Source: DATFVA01 sp963711455
Lineage (GTDB): Bacteria > Bacteroidota > Ignavibacteria > Ignavibacteriales > Ignavibacteriaceae
DNA length: 64,000 bases
Direction of reading: 5' to 3'
Assembly: GCA_963711455.1 (NCBI GenBank)
Contig: CAVQEH010000009.1
Span: forward strand, 62,001 to 126,000
Shown: positions 55,802 to 64,000 of the stretch, in pieces
Layout of the letters: each line of letters begins with the position of its first letter
How positions within the stretch are numbered: position 1 is the first letter of the stretch
Made by a program: the position numbers and the translations under genes
Notes under the pieces: model-generated
Told to the model about the DNA's origin: nothing
Database searches by the model: none
Seen by the model: the letters and a program-made list of their open reading frames with translations, nothing else

Positions 55802-55908
55802 AAGAATTATTTTTTTCTCTCAATTAAAATAATAAAATGAATTAACTGATGTTGTAACTCCGGGAAGAAGAAAAGCTTATATTAAATTTGAAAAAAACAA
55901 AACAGGTT

Positions 55909-56205
55909 TTATTTCTTAATCCAGTCCTCAAGAAATTTCTGATAATGTACAGGTTCAAATTCGATAAACTGATATTCGGCAGCTTTTTCTTTTTGATATG
56001 GGTCATCCTTAAAAAATTCTTGTACTTCTTCGGTAGTATTCCCTTTAGCTGCAATTATTCCGCCTTTTCTTGGAACCTGCGGACCTGAAAATAATGCTAT
56101 TCCTTTTTGATATGCTTTATCAAGAAACTCTCTATGCCTTGGTTGAATTTCATTAATTCTTTCAATTGATTCTATGTAATGAATAATTATTATAAAATGT
56201 TTCAT
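55909..56205 (-). CDS. YCII-related protein
   Basis: 98-residue protein of the YCII (YciI-like) fold. It starts KHFIIIIHYIESIERINEI, with RHREFLDKAYQKGIALFSGPQ and GGIIAAKGNTTEEVQEFFKDDPY, including the family's His/Asp pair. These small dimeric proteins are proposed to have a role in stress or antibiotic response, but function is not settled. The gap 55802-55908 holds no gene. Confidence 0.85.
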   Translation of the reverse strand: MKHFIIIIHYIESIERINEIQPRHREFLDKAYQKGIALFSGPQVPRKGGIIAAKGNTTEEVQEFFKDDPYQKEKAAEYQFIEFEPVHYQKFLEDWIKK

Positions 56206-56239
56206 CTTATTCTTCCTTCTAAAATATCCTCATCAAAAT

Positions 56240-57382
56240 TCAATGAAGTAAATTTCCTATTGCAACCCCAATAAAAGTTGCAATAGCATAACCAAGTGTT
56301 CCGCAAAGTACTGCAGGGATAACAAGATCTTTCCACCTTCTGGCTACTGCCATTGCCGCAGCCGTTGTTGGTCCTCCCATATTTGCATTGGATGCTATAA
56401 CAATTTCTGCAAGATCTAATTTAAATAATTTACCTGTTATTAGAATAAATAAAAGATGTACAAATAAAATAACGGCAGCAAACAGGAATAATATAGGTCC
56501 GACTTTTAGCACTACATAAATATTTGCACTGGCTCCTATTACAACAAAAAACACTTGCATCAGAAGTGCCCCAACCTGATCAGCTCCTTCTATTGTTCCA
56601 ACCTGTTTTGGAAAAACTGTAGCGAGAATTACTGCTATTGCTGTAATAATTAATATGCCGCTTCCCTGGATGGCGACAAGATCAGAAAGCCAGAAACCAA
56701 CAGCACAAATTCCAAATCCCAGTGCAAGAGCTTTAGCCATATTAAACAGGTCCGGTTTTTTCTGTTCTTCAATAGTAATATCTTCATCAAGAGTACCTGC
56801 TTTTTCATCGTGTTCGGTTTTATATAATTTTTTTAATATTGCAACTGATGGTAATGTGAACAGAATGATAAAATATGCCGCCATTACAAGATTATCAGCA
56901 GCTACACCTGCTGTTAATAAATCACCTGCATTCAGTTTTAGCGCAGCCGCAGTCGCAACATAATTCATAGATCCGCCGATATAAGTGGAGCAAAATATTC
57001 CTGCCAGTTTCCAGCCTTCACTGCCAAGTGAAAAAATTTCAAAGGAAATAAATGTACCTATTATAGTTCCGATTGCACCAAAGAGAAAAGCAATCAAGGT
57101 CGGTCCGGCTTCTTTAATTATTTTTCTGAGGTTAGCTTTAAATAGTAATAAGGGAATTGCAAGTGGAACAAGGTAAGACCATACTAAATCATAAGCTGGT
57201 GCTTCGGCAGGTATTATGGATAGGTTCGATAAGATAAAAGCTGCTACAATAGCAACAACAACCGCAGAAAGTTTCGATCCGATTTTTGTTTTTTCAGCCC
57301 ATAAGCTGAATGCCGCAATTATAAAAAGAACCGCCCATAGTCCCCAGTGATTGTTTGCACCTATAACTGTACCTTCAAACAA
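56240..57382 (-). CDS. DUF819 family membrane protein
   Basis: 380-residue inner-membrane protein with about ten helices. It has the YjcL/DUF819 features GANNHWGLWAVLF, LPLLLFKANLRKI, the GGSMNYVATAAAL repeat and the second-half ASNANMGGPTTAAAMA motif, an inverted repeat like that of sodium-dependent transporters. Substrate unknown. It lies 50 bases downstream of the GH3 gene on the same strand, so it may belong to the peptidoglycan-recycling unit as an exporter or importer. Confidence 0.82.
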   Translation of the reverse strand: MFEGTVIGANNHWGLWAVLFIIAAFSLWAEKTKIGSKLSAVVVAIVAAFILSNLSIIPAEAPAYDLVWSYLVPLAIPLLLFKANLRKIIKEAGPTLIAFLFGAIGTIIGTFISFEIFSLGSEGWKLAGIFCSTYIGGSMNYVATAAALKLNAGDLLTAGVAADNLVMAAYFIILFTLPSVAILKKLYKTEHDEKAGTLDEDITIEEQKKPDLFNMAKALALGFGICAVGFWLSDLVAIQGSGILIITAIAVILATVFPKQVGTIEGADQVGALLMQVFFVVIGASANIYVVLKVGPILFLFAAVILFVHLLFILITGKLFKLDLAEIVIASNANMGGPTTAAAMAVARRWKDLVIPAVLCGTLGYAIATFIGVAIGNLLH

Positions 57383-57432
57383 AGTTACCTCCGGTTATTT
57401 TCTAAAATTGTATTATAATGGATTGAATCATT

Positions 57433-59254
57433 TTACCTTTGAATTGTCAATCCATAACCCAATTTGAAACCTGTATTGGGAATAGAGATCGGAAGCCTGC
57501 CGGTAATATTTATTTTTCCTGTTAAGGCATCGAAAGCTGCATGCTGTGAAACTTCTGCACCACCATAGGAACATAAATAAACTTTTGCAGATGGCAAAAC
57601 TGAAAGCAGGTAAGGATCATATAGGCTGATAATGACTACAGGTTTCCTGCTTTTCAATATTTCCTTTATAAATTTTTCATGATATGCAAGCATAAGGGTA
57701 TCGTTTTCAGAACGTAGTCTCATAAACATTGGCAGAAAAATTAAATCTGAACTTCTCGCGATTTTCAAAGCTTTGCTGTAATCTCTCCCGGCACTTTTTC
57801 TATCAATAAAAAATGATTTCGTTCTTCTCAAAAGAATTTTCAACCAGCTTCTCAAATATTTCTTTCTTATCGGTTTTTAATCCATCGGTAATAGTAATGC
57901 AGCCTACTTTAATCGAAGGCGATACATTAACCGGTACAATATCATTTTCATTTTTTACAAGTGTAATAGATTTTTCTGCAATCTCTTTTGCAAGCTCATA
58001 GTTATTGTTCTGAATAGAATCTATTTCGTTAATCTTTTGCAGCGTGACCTTTTGGGCTTGAATATTAAGCCATCTTTTTGCTGTAAGAATTTTCCTGACA
58101 CTATGGTCTATTCTTTTAATACTTATTAAACTGTCCTGCACAGCAGAAATTAAAGCGTTAATTGTCAACTGATCATCCGGCGGCATAAGAAGAATATCAT
58201 TTCCTGCCTTAACGGCATCAATAGCTGCATCGGCAACAGAAAAATATTTTGTCACTGCATTCATATTTAAAGCATCGGTCAGAATTAAACCATCAAATTG
58301 CAAATCATTCTGAAGAAGGTCTGTAACTATTGCCTTGGATAAGCTTGCCGGTATTTTGTTTTCACCCTGCAATGCCGGCACATATAAATGTCCTACCATT
58401 ATTGACTGAACCCCTGCCTTTATTGACTGGATAAAAGGTACAAGTTCATTCTGAAAAAGTTCTGAACGGGAGCCATTTATTACCGGCAAATCGAGGTGAG
58501 AATCAACCTGAGTATTTCCATGACCGGGAAAATGTTTTGCTGTTGTAATTACTCTTTCATTTTTTGCGCCTGCTATAAAAGCGATAGTATAGCTTGAAAC
58601 AATTTCTTTATCTTCTGAAAATGAACGGATATTTATAATAGGGTTTAAAGGATTATTATTTAGGTCAGCAACTGGTGCAAGGTTTTGTCTTACTCCGATT
58701 GCTTTGCTGTCATTAGCTATTGCACTACCCATTTCGTAGGCATAAAAAATATTACCGGTAGCACCTACAGCCATATTGTATGGAAATTCAGTTGCGTCTT
58801 CCAATCTTGAACCCAAACCTCTCTCAAAATCAGAAGATATAAGTAAAGGAATATCAGTCTCTTCCTGGAGCTTATCAATAATTTCTTTTTCATGAAATAT
58901 TTCACCCTGGAAAAATATAATTCCCCCGATCTTAGAATTTACGACAAGATTTCTTATTCTTTTAAAATCAACTGAATTTGTGTCATCATTGTAACCTTTA
59001 TTCCAGCTCATTACCATTTGAGCGCATTTTTCTCTCAAGCTCAAATTTTTAAGTTCGGCTTCAATCCAGTCTTTATCTTTATCATTAAGCTTGAAAACGT
59101 GCGGATACTCCGGATAAATTTTATCAGGAACTTTATTTGAAAAAATTTTATCTATATTAATGAAAGATGGATTTATTGCAGGCGGGTACAATGCAAATAT
59201 CAGTAAGATTACAAATGTAAAAATAAAATTATTTCTTAAAGCTCTTTTACGCAT
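57433..59254 (-). pseudogene. nagZ: GH3 family beta-N-acetylglucosaminidase (NagZ-like), frameshifted
   Basis: Glycoside hydrolase that removes N-acetylglucosamine from muropeptides. The N-terminal frame (57803-59254) has a signal/anchor, AKHFPGHGNTQVDSHLDLP and the catalytic Asp in LTDALNM. The C-terminal frame (57433-57855) continues the GH3 C-terminal domain (RKSAGRDYSKAL onward). The two frames meet at an A6 run on the plus strand (57808-57813). Removing one base joins IIF directly to IDRKSAG. This is either a true frameshift mutation or a homopolymer sequencing error. Confidence 0.85.
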
Positions 59255-59295
59255 AAATATTAAAAATTAGTCTGAATAAAATAAGAATTGAAAAG

Positions 59296-60507
59296 TTATT
59301 TTTCCGTGGCTAGTATAATAAGGTTATGAAGTTCGGGACGTATTTTTATAATCTTATTATTTTCTCTTGTTGGATAAACACGGTTAGTAAGAAAAATAAC
59401 GAATAAATTTCTTGTTGGGTCAGTCCAGGCAGAAGTGCCTGTAAATCCTGTATGTCCATAAGATCTGTCACTGAACAAATCACCTGCAGAAGAACCGGTT
59501 GGAGATTTGATATCCCAGCCAAGAGCCCGTTCATTCAATTGTTTTGTGGTAAATAGCCTGACAGTTGAAGAATCAATTATTCTTTTACCAGCAAATATAC
59601 CATTCTCTAAAAGCATTTGTAAAACCCTGGATATATCTCCTGCCGTTGAAAAGAGACCTGCATGTCCTGCAACTCCGTTTAGCAGGGAAGCCGTTTCATC
59701 ATGAACCTCACCAACAAGCAGACGGTGTCTCCAATACTTATCATCCTCAGTCGGAGCAATTCTGTATTTTAGTGAATCGGGTGGGTTGAAATAAGTGTTA
59801 TTCATTTTCAGCGGTTCAAATATTTCATCACGACAAAAAACATCAAGAATTTTACCTGTTACTTTTTCAATAACTTTTCCCAGTGTGATCATTCCCAAAT
59901 CCGAATAAACGGTTTTTGTTCCTGCAGGGTAAACAGGTTTTGTTGAATAAATATCATTTAAAACATCATGTGCATTGTTGTACTGAGTATAAAATTTTTT
60001 GTAAGCTGGAAGTCCGCTGTTATGAAGGAGAAGATTTTTTATTGTGATATCTCCTTTGCCGTTTTGCGCAAACTGCGGAATGTACTTTGCAACTTTATCG
60101 TCAATTTTAAAAAGATTTCTGTCCACACAAATCATTGCAGCAGTAGTAGTTGCAATAACCTTAGTAAGAGAAGCCAGATCAAAGATGGTATTGTTTGTTA
60201 CCTTAGCAGAATTATCATTGTATGTGAGATGTCCGAAAGGTTTTTCGAAAATAATTTTTCCTTCTTTCCAGACAAGCAGAACCGCACCTGGAAAAGCGCT
60301 GTCGCTTATTGACCTATTTATTAATTCTTCAACTTTATTAAACTTAAGGTTTAATATAGTATCGTTTCTGGTATCAACGGCAGTTTTTACCAGGGTTTTA
60401 ACCAACAAAGGATCCTGTCTTTGTTTATTTTCTGATTTCCTTTGGCAGGAAAAAGAAAGAAGTGAAATTGAAATAAATACAATTAAAATAATTAACCTAT
60501 TTCTCAT
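59296..60507 (-). CDS. Serine hydrolase (S12 beta-lactamase/AmiE-like lipoprotein)
   Basis: 404-residue protein from ATG 60507 (an in-frame TTG at 60522 is an alternative). The signal has a lipobox LSFSC with Cys21. The S12 fold shows SLTK (nucleophile Ser and Lys), YSDLG (YxN-type) and HTGFTG (KTG position). In Bacillus-type cell-wall recycling a similar protein, AmiE, cuts muramoyl-peptide bonds beside NagZ, so this is a good guess here. Its start overlaps the end of the transporter gene by 11 bases. Confidence 0.82.
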   Translation of the reverse strand: MRNRLIILIVFISISLLSFSCQRKSENKQRQDPLLVKTLVKTAVDTRNDTILNLKFNKVEELINRSISDSAFPGAVLLVWKEGKIIFEKPFGHLTYNDNSAKVTNNTIFDLASLTKVIATTTAAMICVDRNLFKIDDKVAKYIPQFAQNGKGDITIKNLLLHNSGLPAYKKFYTQYNNAHDVLNDIYSTKPVYPAGTKTVYSDLGMITLGKVIEKVTGKILDVFCRDEIFEPLKMNNTYFNPPDSLKYRIAPTEDDKYWRHRLLVGEVHDETASLLNGVAGHAGLFSTAGDISRVLQMLLENGIFAGKRIIDSSTVRLFTTKQLNERALGWDIKSPTGSSAGDLFSDRSYGHTGFTGTSAWTDPTRNLFVIFLTNRVYPTRENNKIIKIRPELHNLIILATEK

Positions 60508-61788
60508 TAGTTTTTTTCCCAAACTCCGGATCGATCTTAAGAAAATAGGTGATGATAAAAGCAGGAATTGTTGATACAGTTACCCAAAGAAAGAAATATT
60601 TATATCCAAGCAATGACTGCATCCATCCACTGATAATTCCGGGAACCATCATTCCGAGAGCCATAAGTCCTGTTGCAATTGCATAGTGTGCTGTTTTATG
60701 ATTTCCTTCCGAAATATAAATTAGTACAAGCAGAAAAGCCGTAAACCCGAATCCATATCCGAACTGCTCTATTGCTACCATAATATTTAATTATAAGTAG
60801 ACTCGCACGTTTGAGTGAATGAAAGATAAACATAAACAAGATCCGGTAAATTAATTGCAACGAGCATCCACCAGATCCAATATTTTAACCCGTTTCTTGC
60901 GGCAAGAAATCCGCCGAGTATTCCCCCCATTGTTAATGCAATAACTCCTACAGTGCCGTAAATAAATCCTACACTCTCAGTTGAAAGTGAAAGTCCACCC
61001 ATATTCCGTGGGTCGAGAAGGAAAGGAGAAGTAATCTTGGCTAATTGCCCTTCACCAAATCTGAAAAACAAAATAAACAGAAGTATTATTAGGATTTGTT
61101 CCTTCCCGAAAAATGAAACAAATGTCTTTACAAATTCAGCGAATACAAATTTTGTATCTATAGAAACTGCAGGCTTATCACTTTTAGGATAAGGAAGAAT
61201 GAAATTATGATAAACAAACAACAGGAAAAAAAGAATTCCTATTCCAGAAAGAGAGATCATCCAGGCTAAAGGAATATCATTTAAACTTACTTCAAGATAT
61301 CCGGCAAAGATTACCAGCAGTCCCTGTGCGAATATCATAGCAAGGCGGTAGAAAGTGCTGCGGAAGCCAACAAACCAAACCTGGTCGTGCTTGGTTAAAC
61401 CGTGCATGTAAAATCCATCGGCAGCGATATCGTGTGTTGCAGAACTAAAAGCAATCAGCCAAAAAAATAAAAGAGTCAGAATGAAAAAATTCGGAAGTGC
61501 CACAGTAAATGCTAACCCGCCTAACCCTAATGCAATAATTAACTGCATCGCAATTATCCAGAATCGTTTGGTTTTCAGTATATCAACAAACGGACTCCAT
61601 AAAGGCTTTACTACCCAGGGAAGATATAAAAGACTTGTATATACCGCGATATCTGTATTTGAAATTCCAAGTCGCTTGTACATTATTACAGAAACTATCA
61701 TTACCATTACATAAGGCAGACCTTCGGCAAAGTACAAAGAAGGAACCCACGTCCAGCCATTCCGGTATTCAGGTTTTTGTTTCTTCAT
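60497..61788 (-). pseudogene. ampG: AmpG-like MFS muropeptide transporter, frameshifted
   Basis: Major facilitator with the N-terminal WTWVPSLYFAEGLPYVMV and PWVVKPLWSPFVD motif of the AmpG/SLC33 group, which imports anhydro-muropeptides. The first frame (60787-61788, 333 residues) covers about nine helices, ending at TAA. The next frame (60497-60781) holds the remaining helices, starting VAIEQFGYGFGF. Adding one T at the TAA (AATTAA to AATTTAA) joins them. Either a real loss or a sequencing error. In context it fits cell-wall recycling. Confidence 0.82.
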
Positions 61789-61796
61789 CGGGAAAA

Positions 61797-62723
61797 TTAT
61801 TGATGAGATTGATTTTGAGATAAGATTCGCTTTGCCATTAAAACAGCGCCTATCTCCGGTGAATATTTTTTTTCAGTAAGTACAACTTCTTTTATTTTAT
61901 TTATCTTTTTTATCAACAATTGTGAATAGTAATTTTCATTTTCTATTAATGATCCTAATAAAACCAACTTTAAAGGAGATAAATTCAATTTATTTTTTAT
62001 TACAGTAATATGATTTATTAATTCTTCCGATTCTTCATCAAGAATTTTAACTGCTTCTACAATTCTTTTCTCTGCAGATTTTATTGTAAACATTGCAATT
62101 GAAGCAACATCAAATCCGGGATTGTAAACAAGGCTGATTAAATCATCATCAGAGTTTATATGAAATATTGTTTTAAATTCCGCGAGCATTTTTCCCGCAT
62201 TTTTTCTTCCATCAATCATTTTGGAAGTTATATTAAGTGTTTTTATTCCGATAGAATAACCGCTTCCTTCATCACCTATAATTCTTCCATAGCCGCCTGC
62301 ACGATAAATCTTTCCAGTAATGTCTTTACCAAAAATAATAGATCCTGTACCCGCAATTAATATTGCGCCGGGATTTCCGGCTAAAGCTCCTTCAAGTGCT
62401 ATCCGTGCATCACTTTCTATAAATAATTTGTTAAAATTATCAGGTAATTTTTTAAGAAGAGATTCCTTTAATTTGTCAGCGTGAAGTTTTCTTCCTGCAC
62501 CGGAAACTCCCGCAAGAATTATTGATATATCTTCAACCGAAGAATTTAATTTATCCAATCCCGATTTTATAATTGTAATAATATTCAAAGCAGCTTTATT
62601 CGTACCGATAGACAAAAAGTTTGAAGGGCTGCCTGAAATGTTTAAAAGAGATTTGCCGGATTCATCTGCAAAAACACAATTAGTTTTTGTCCCGCCGCCA
62701 TCTAACCCGACAATATATTTCAT
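61797..62723 (-). CDS. BadF/BadG-family N-acetylglucosamine/N-acetylmuramate kinase-like
   Basis: Hexokinase-like ATPase of 308 residues. It shows the phosphate-1 loop VGLDGGGTKTNCV, AGVSGAGR, IESDARIALEGAL, GTGSIIFGK and GYGRIIGDEGSGYSIG, as in NAGK and MurK. Such kinases phosphorylate recovered amino sugars. It is the first gene of the minus-strand unit, ending 8 bases before the AmpG-like gene, which supports a role as MurK/NagK in peptidoglycan recycling. Confidence 0.88.
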   Translation of the reverse strand: MKYIVGLDGGGTKTNCVFADESGKSLLNISGSPSNFLSIGTNKAALNIITIIKSGLDKLNSSVEDISIILAGVSGAGRKLHADKLKESLLKKLPDNFNKLFIESDARIALEGALAGNPGAILIAGTGSIIFGKDITGKIYRAGGYGRIIGDEGSGYSIGIKTLNITSKMIDGRKNAGKMLAEFKTIFHINSDDDLISLVYNPGFDVASIAMFTIKSAEKRIVEAVKILDEESEELINHITVIKNKLNLSPLKLVLLGSLIENENYYSQLLIKKINKIKEVVLTEKKYSPEIGAVLMAKRILSQNQSHQ

Positions 62724-62867
62724 AATTTATTCTGAAGTTCTTAATGTCTCAAAAATAAAAAAAATCTATTTAACCTTGATACAATCGCAACCAAAATTAT
62801 TAACTGATAAAAAGCAGAAAAATCATTATATTCCAATGAATTATAAAAGATGATTTGGTAAAAGATA

Positions 62868-64000
62868 ATGGAAAATAGCGAATTATATTTCAGGAAATTC
62901 CGAGAGAATACAATAGGCTTTAATAAAAAATTTGATTCACCTTATGGGCAGCAAACGATAGTCTATGCCGACTGGATTGCAAGCGGAAGATTATATGCAC
63001 CGATTGAAGAAAAGATGGTTGAAGATTTTGGTCCATTGGTAGGCAATACTCACTCCGAGGCAAGTGTTACCGGAACAACTATGACATTTGCATATCATAT
63101 TGCTCACGACATCATAAAGAAACACTGCAATGCATCGAAAGATGATGTGATTATTACAGCAGGTTCAGGGCATGACAGCTCTAATCAATAAATTCCAGCG
63201 GATGCTAGGATTGAGAGTACCGGAACAGTTGAAAGATTATTTTAAAGCTTCCTGAAGAACTTCGCCCCGTGGTTTTTATAACTCATATGGAACATCATTC
63301 GAACCAGACTTCCTGGCTTGAAACTATTGCCGATGTTGTGGTTATTTCTCCTGATCCCGGCGGATTAATTGACTTCAATGATTTTGAGGAGAAGCTTGAA
63401 AAGTATAAAGGCAGAAAACTAAAAATTGGTTCATTTACTGCCTGCTCAAATGTTACAGGAATTGAAACTCAATATTACAGGCTTGCAAAGATGATGCATC
63501 AGAACAACGGATACTGTTTTATCGATTTTGCATGTTCTGCTCCGTATACGAATATAGATATGCATCCTGTTGATCAGCTTGAAAAGCTCGACGCAATATT
63601 TTTCTCGCCGCATAAATTCCTCGGCGGACCCGGAACTTCCGGAGTAATGATTTTTGATTCAAAGCTTTATAAGAATAAAATCCCTGATAATCCCGGCGGT
63701 GGTACTGTTGACTGGACGAACCCCTGGGGTCAGCATAAGTTTGTTAATAATATTGAATTAAGAGAAGATGGCGGCACACCAGCGTTTCTTCAGACAATAC
63801 GTGCAGCTCTCTGCATAAAATTGAAAGAGCAAATGGGAGTCGAAAATATAAGAAGCAGGGAAGAGGAACTTATCGAATTGACTTTTAAAGAATTAAGAAA
63901 AATTCCTTCACTTCACATTCTTGCTGAAAATGTTGAACACAGGCTTGGTGCAATTTCATTTTATGTTGATAATATTCATTATAACCTGATAGTTAAGCTG
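62868..64000 (+). pseudogene. Aminotransferase class V-fold PLP enzyme (copy 2), twice frameshifted, runs off right edge
   Basis: PLP enzyme whose reading is broken twice. It begins TIVYADWIASGRLYAPIEE, VGNTHSEASVTG, then at GGG 63168-63170 the frame stops after TAG-free HDSSNQ; dropping one G continues as GSGMTALINKFQ. At AAA 63244-63246 a second single-base surplus is needed to continue LPEELRPVVFITHMEHHSNQ to the end of the window. SPHKFLGGPGTSG carries the PLP lysine. Both surplus bases are in short homopolymers, so sequencing errors or a decayed gene are both possible. The 3' end is outside the window. Confidence 0.8.

Noticed and set aside
57800..57820. Programmed ribosomal frameshift in the GH3 gene at the T6/A6 run
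   Set aside because: GH3 enzymes are not known to use one, and neighbouring genes have similar breaks, so mutation or sequencing error is more likely.

Overview
The window is a dense, ordinary-looking stretch of chromosome from a Gram-negative bacterium. It most likely belongs to the Ignavibacteria/Bacteroidota-Chlorobiota group. Four things point there: a fused lpxC-fabZ gene, a secreted protein ending in a type IX secretion C-terminal domain of the NFPNPFNPTT type, a GldC homologue, and AT-rich coding sequence. Nearly every gene is a housekeeping or envelope gene. I see no rRNA, tRNA, CRISPR array, transposase or prophage, and no gene-free gap longer than 300 bases.

Layout. 1-1497 (-) is the 5' part of a GTP-type PEP carboxykinase. 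1705-3819 (+) holds an orphan MlaE permease and branched-chain aminotransferase. 3902-5291 (+) is a lexA transcription unit with two palindromic operator candidates inside its promoter and two small downstream genes. 5461-14944 (+) is an envelope block (uppS, bamA, two skp genes, lpxD, lpxC-fabZ, lpxA) followed by a lipoyl-pathway transferase and panB. 15070-27586 (+) has a secreted propeller protein, heptose kinase and adenylyltransferase, a TamB-like protein, RNase R and a large peptidase-propeller-barrel fusion. 28023-34952 (+) has a lipoprotein, prs-ctc-pth, a membrane pyrophosphatase and the rpsF-ssb-rpsR-rplI operon. 35025-42163 is mostly minus strand: L28, an SDR enzyme, an AmrS-type radical SAM enzyme, pyruvate kinase and a Lon-like protease, with a plus-strand Sua5/YrdC gene. 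42327-56205 mixes metabolic and secreted proteins: a class V aminotransferase, DUF2911, phosphomannomutase, an S46 peptidase, a type IX cargo protein, a nuclease, GldC, cytochrome bd oxidase and a PQQ-type dehydrogenase. 56240-62723 (-) is a permease followed upstream by an apparent peptidoglycan-recycling cluster (GH3/NagZ-like, S12 hydrolase, AmpG-like transporter, BadF-type sugar kinase). 62868 to the right edge (+) is a second class V aminotransferase.

How the genes work together. Much of the window builds the outer membrane. UppS makes the lipid carrier, the Lpx enzymes make lipid A, RfaE1/RfaE2 make the heptose precursor, and Skp, BamA and TamB handle outer-membrane proteins. The minus-strand cluster at the right would recover cell-wall fragments.

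Main points of interest: the non-classical LexA operator pair and its small operon; four single-base frameshifts, all between 57.8 and 63.3 kb, that break three genes while the preceding 57 kb looks intact; a 21-bp palindrome apparently inserted in frame in cydA; an SSB without the usual C-terminal tip; and the peptidase-propeller-barrel fusion. I did not find a convincing wholly new defence or mobile system here.
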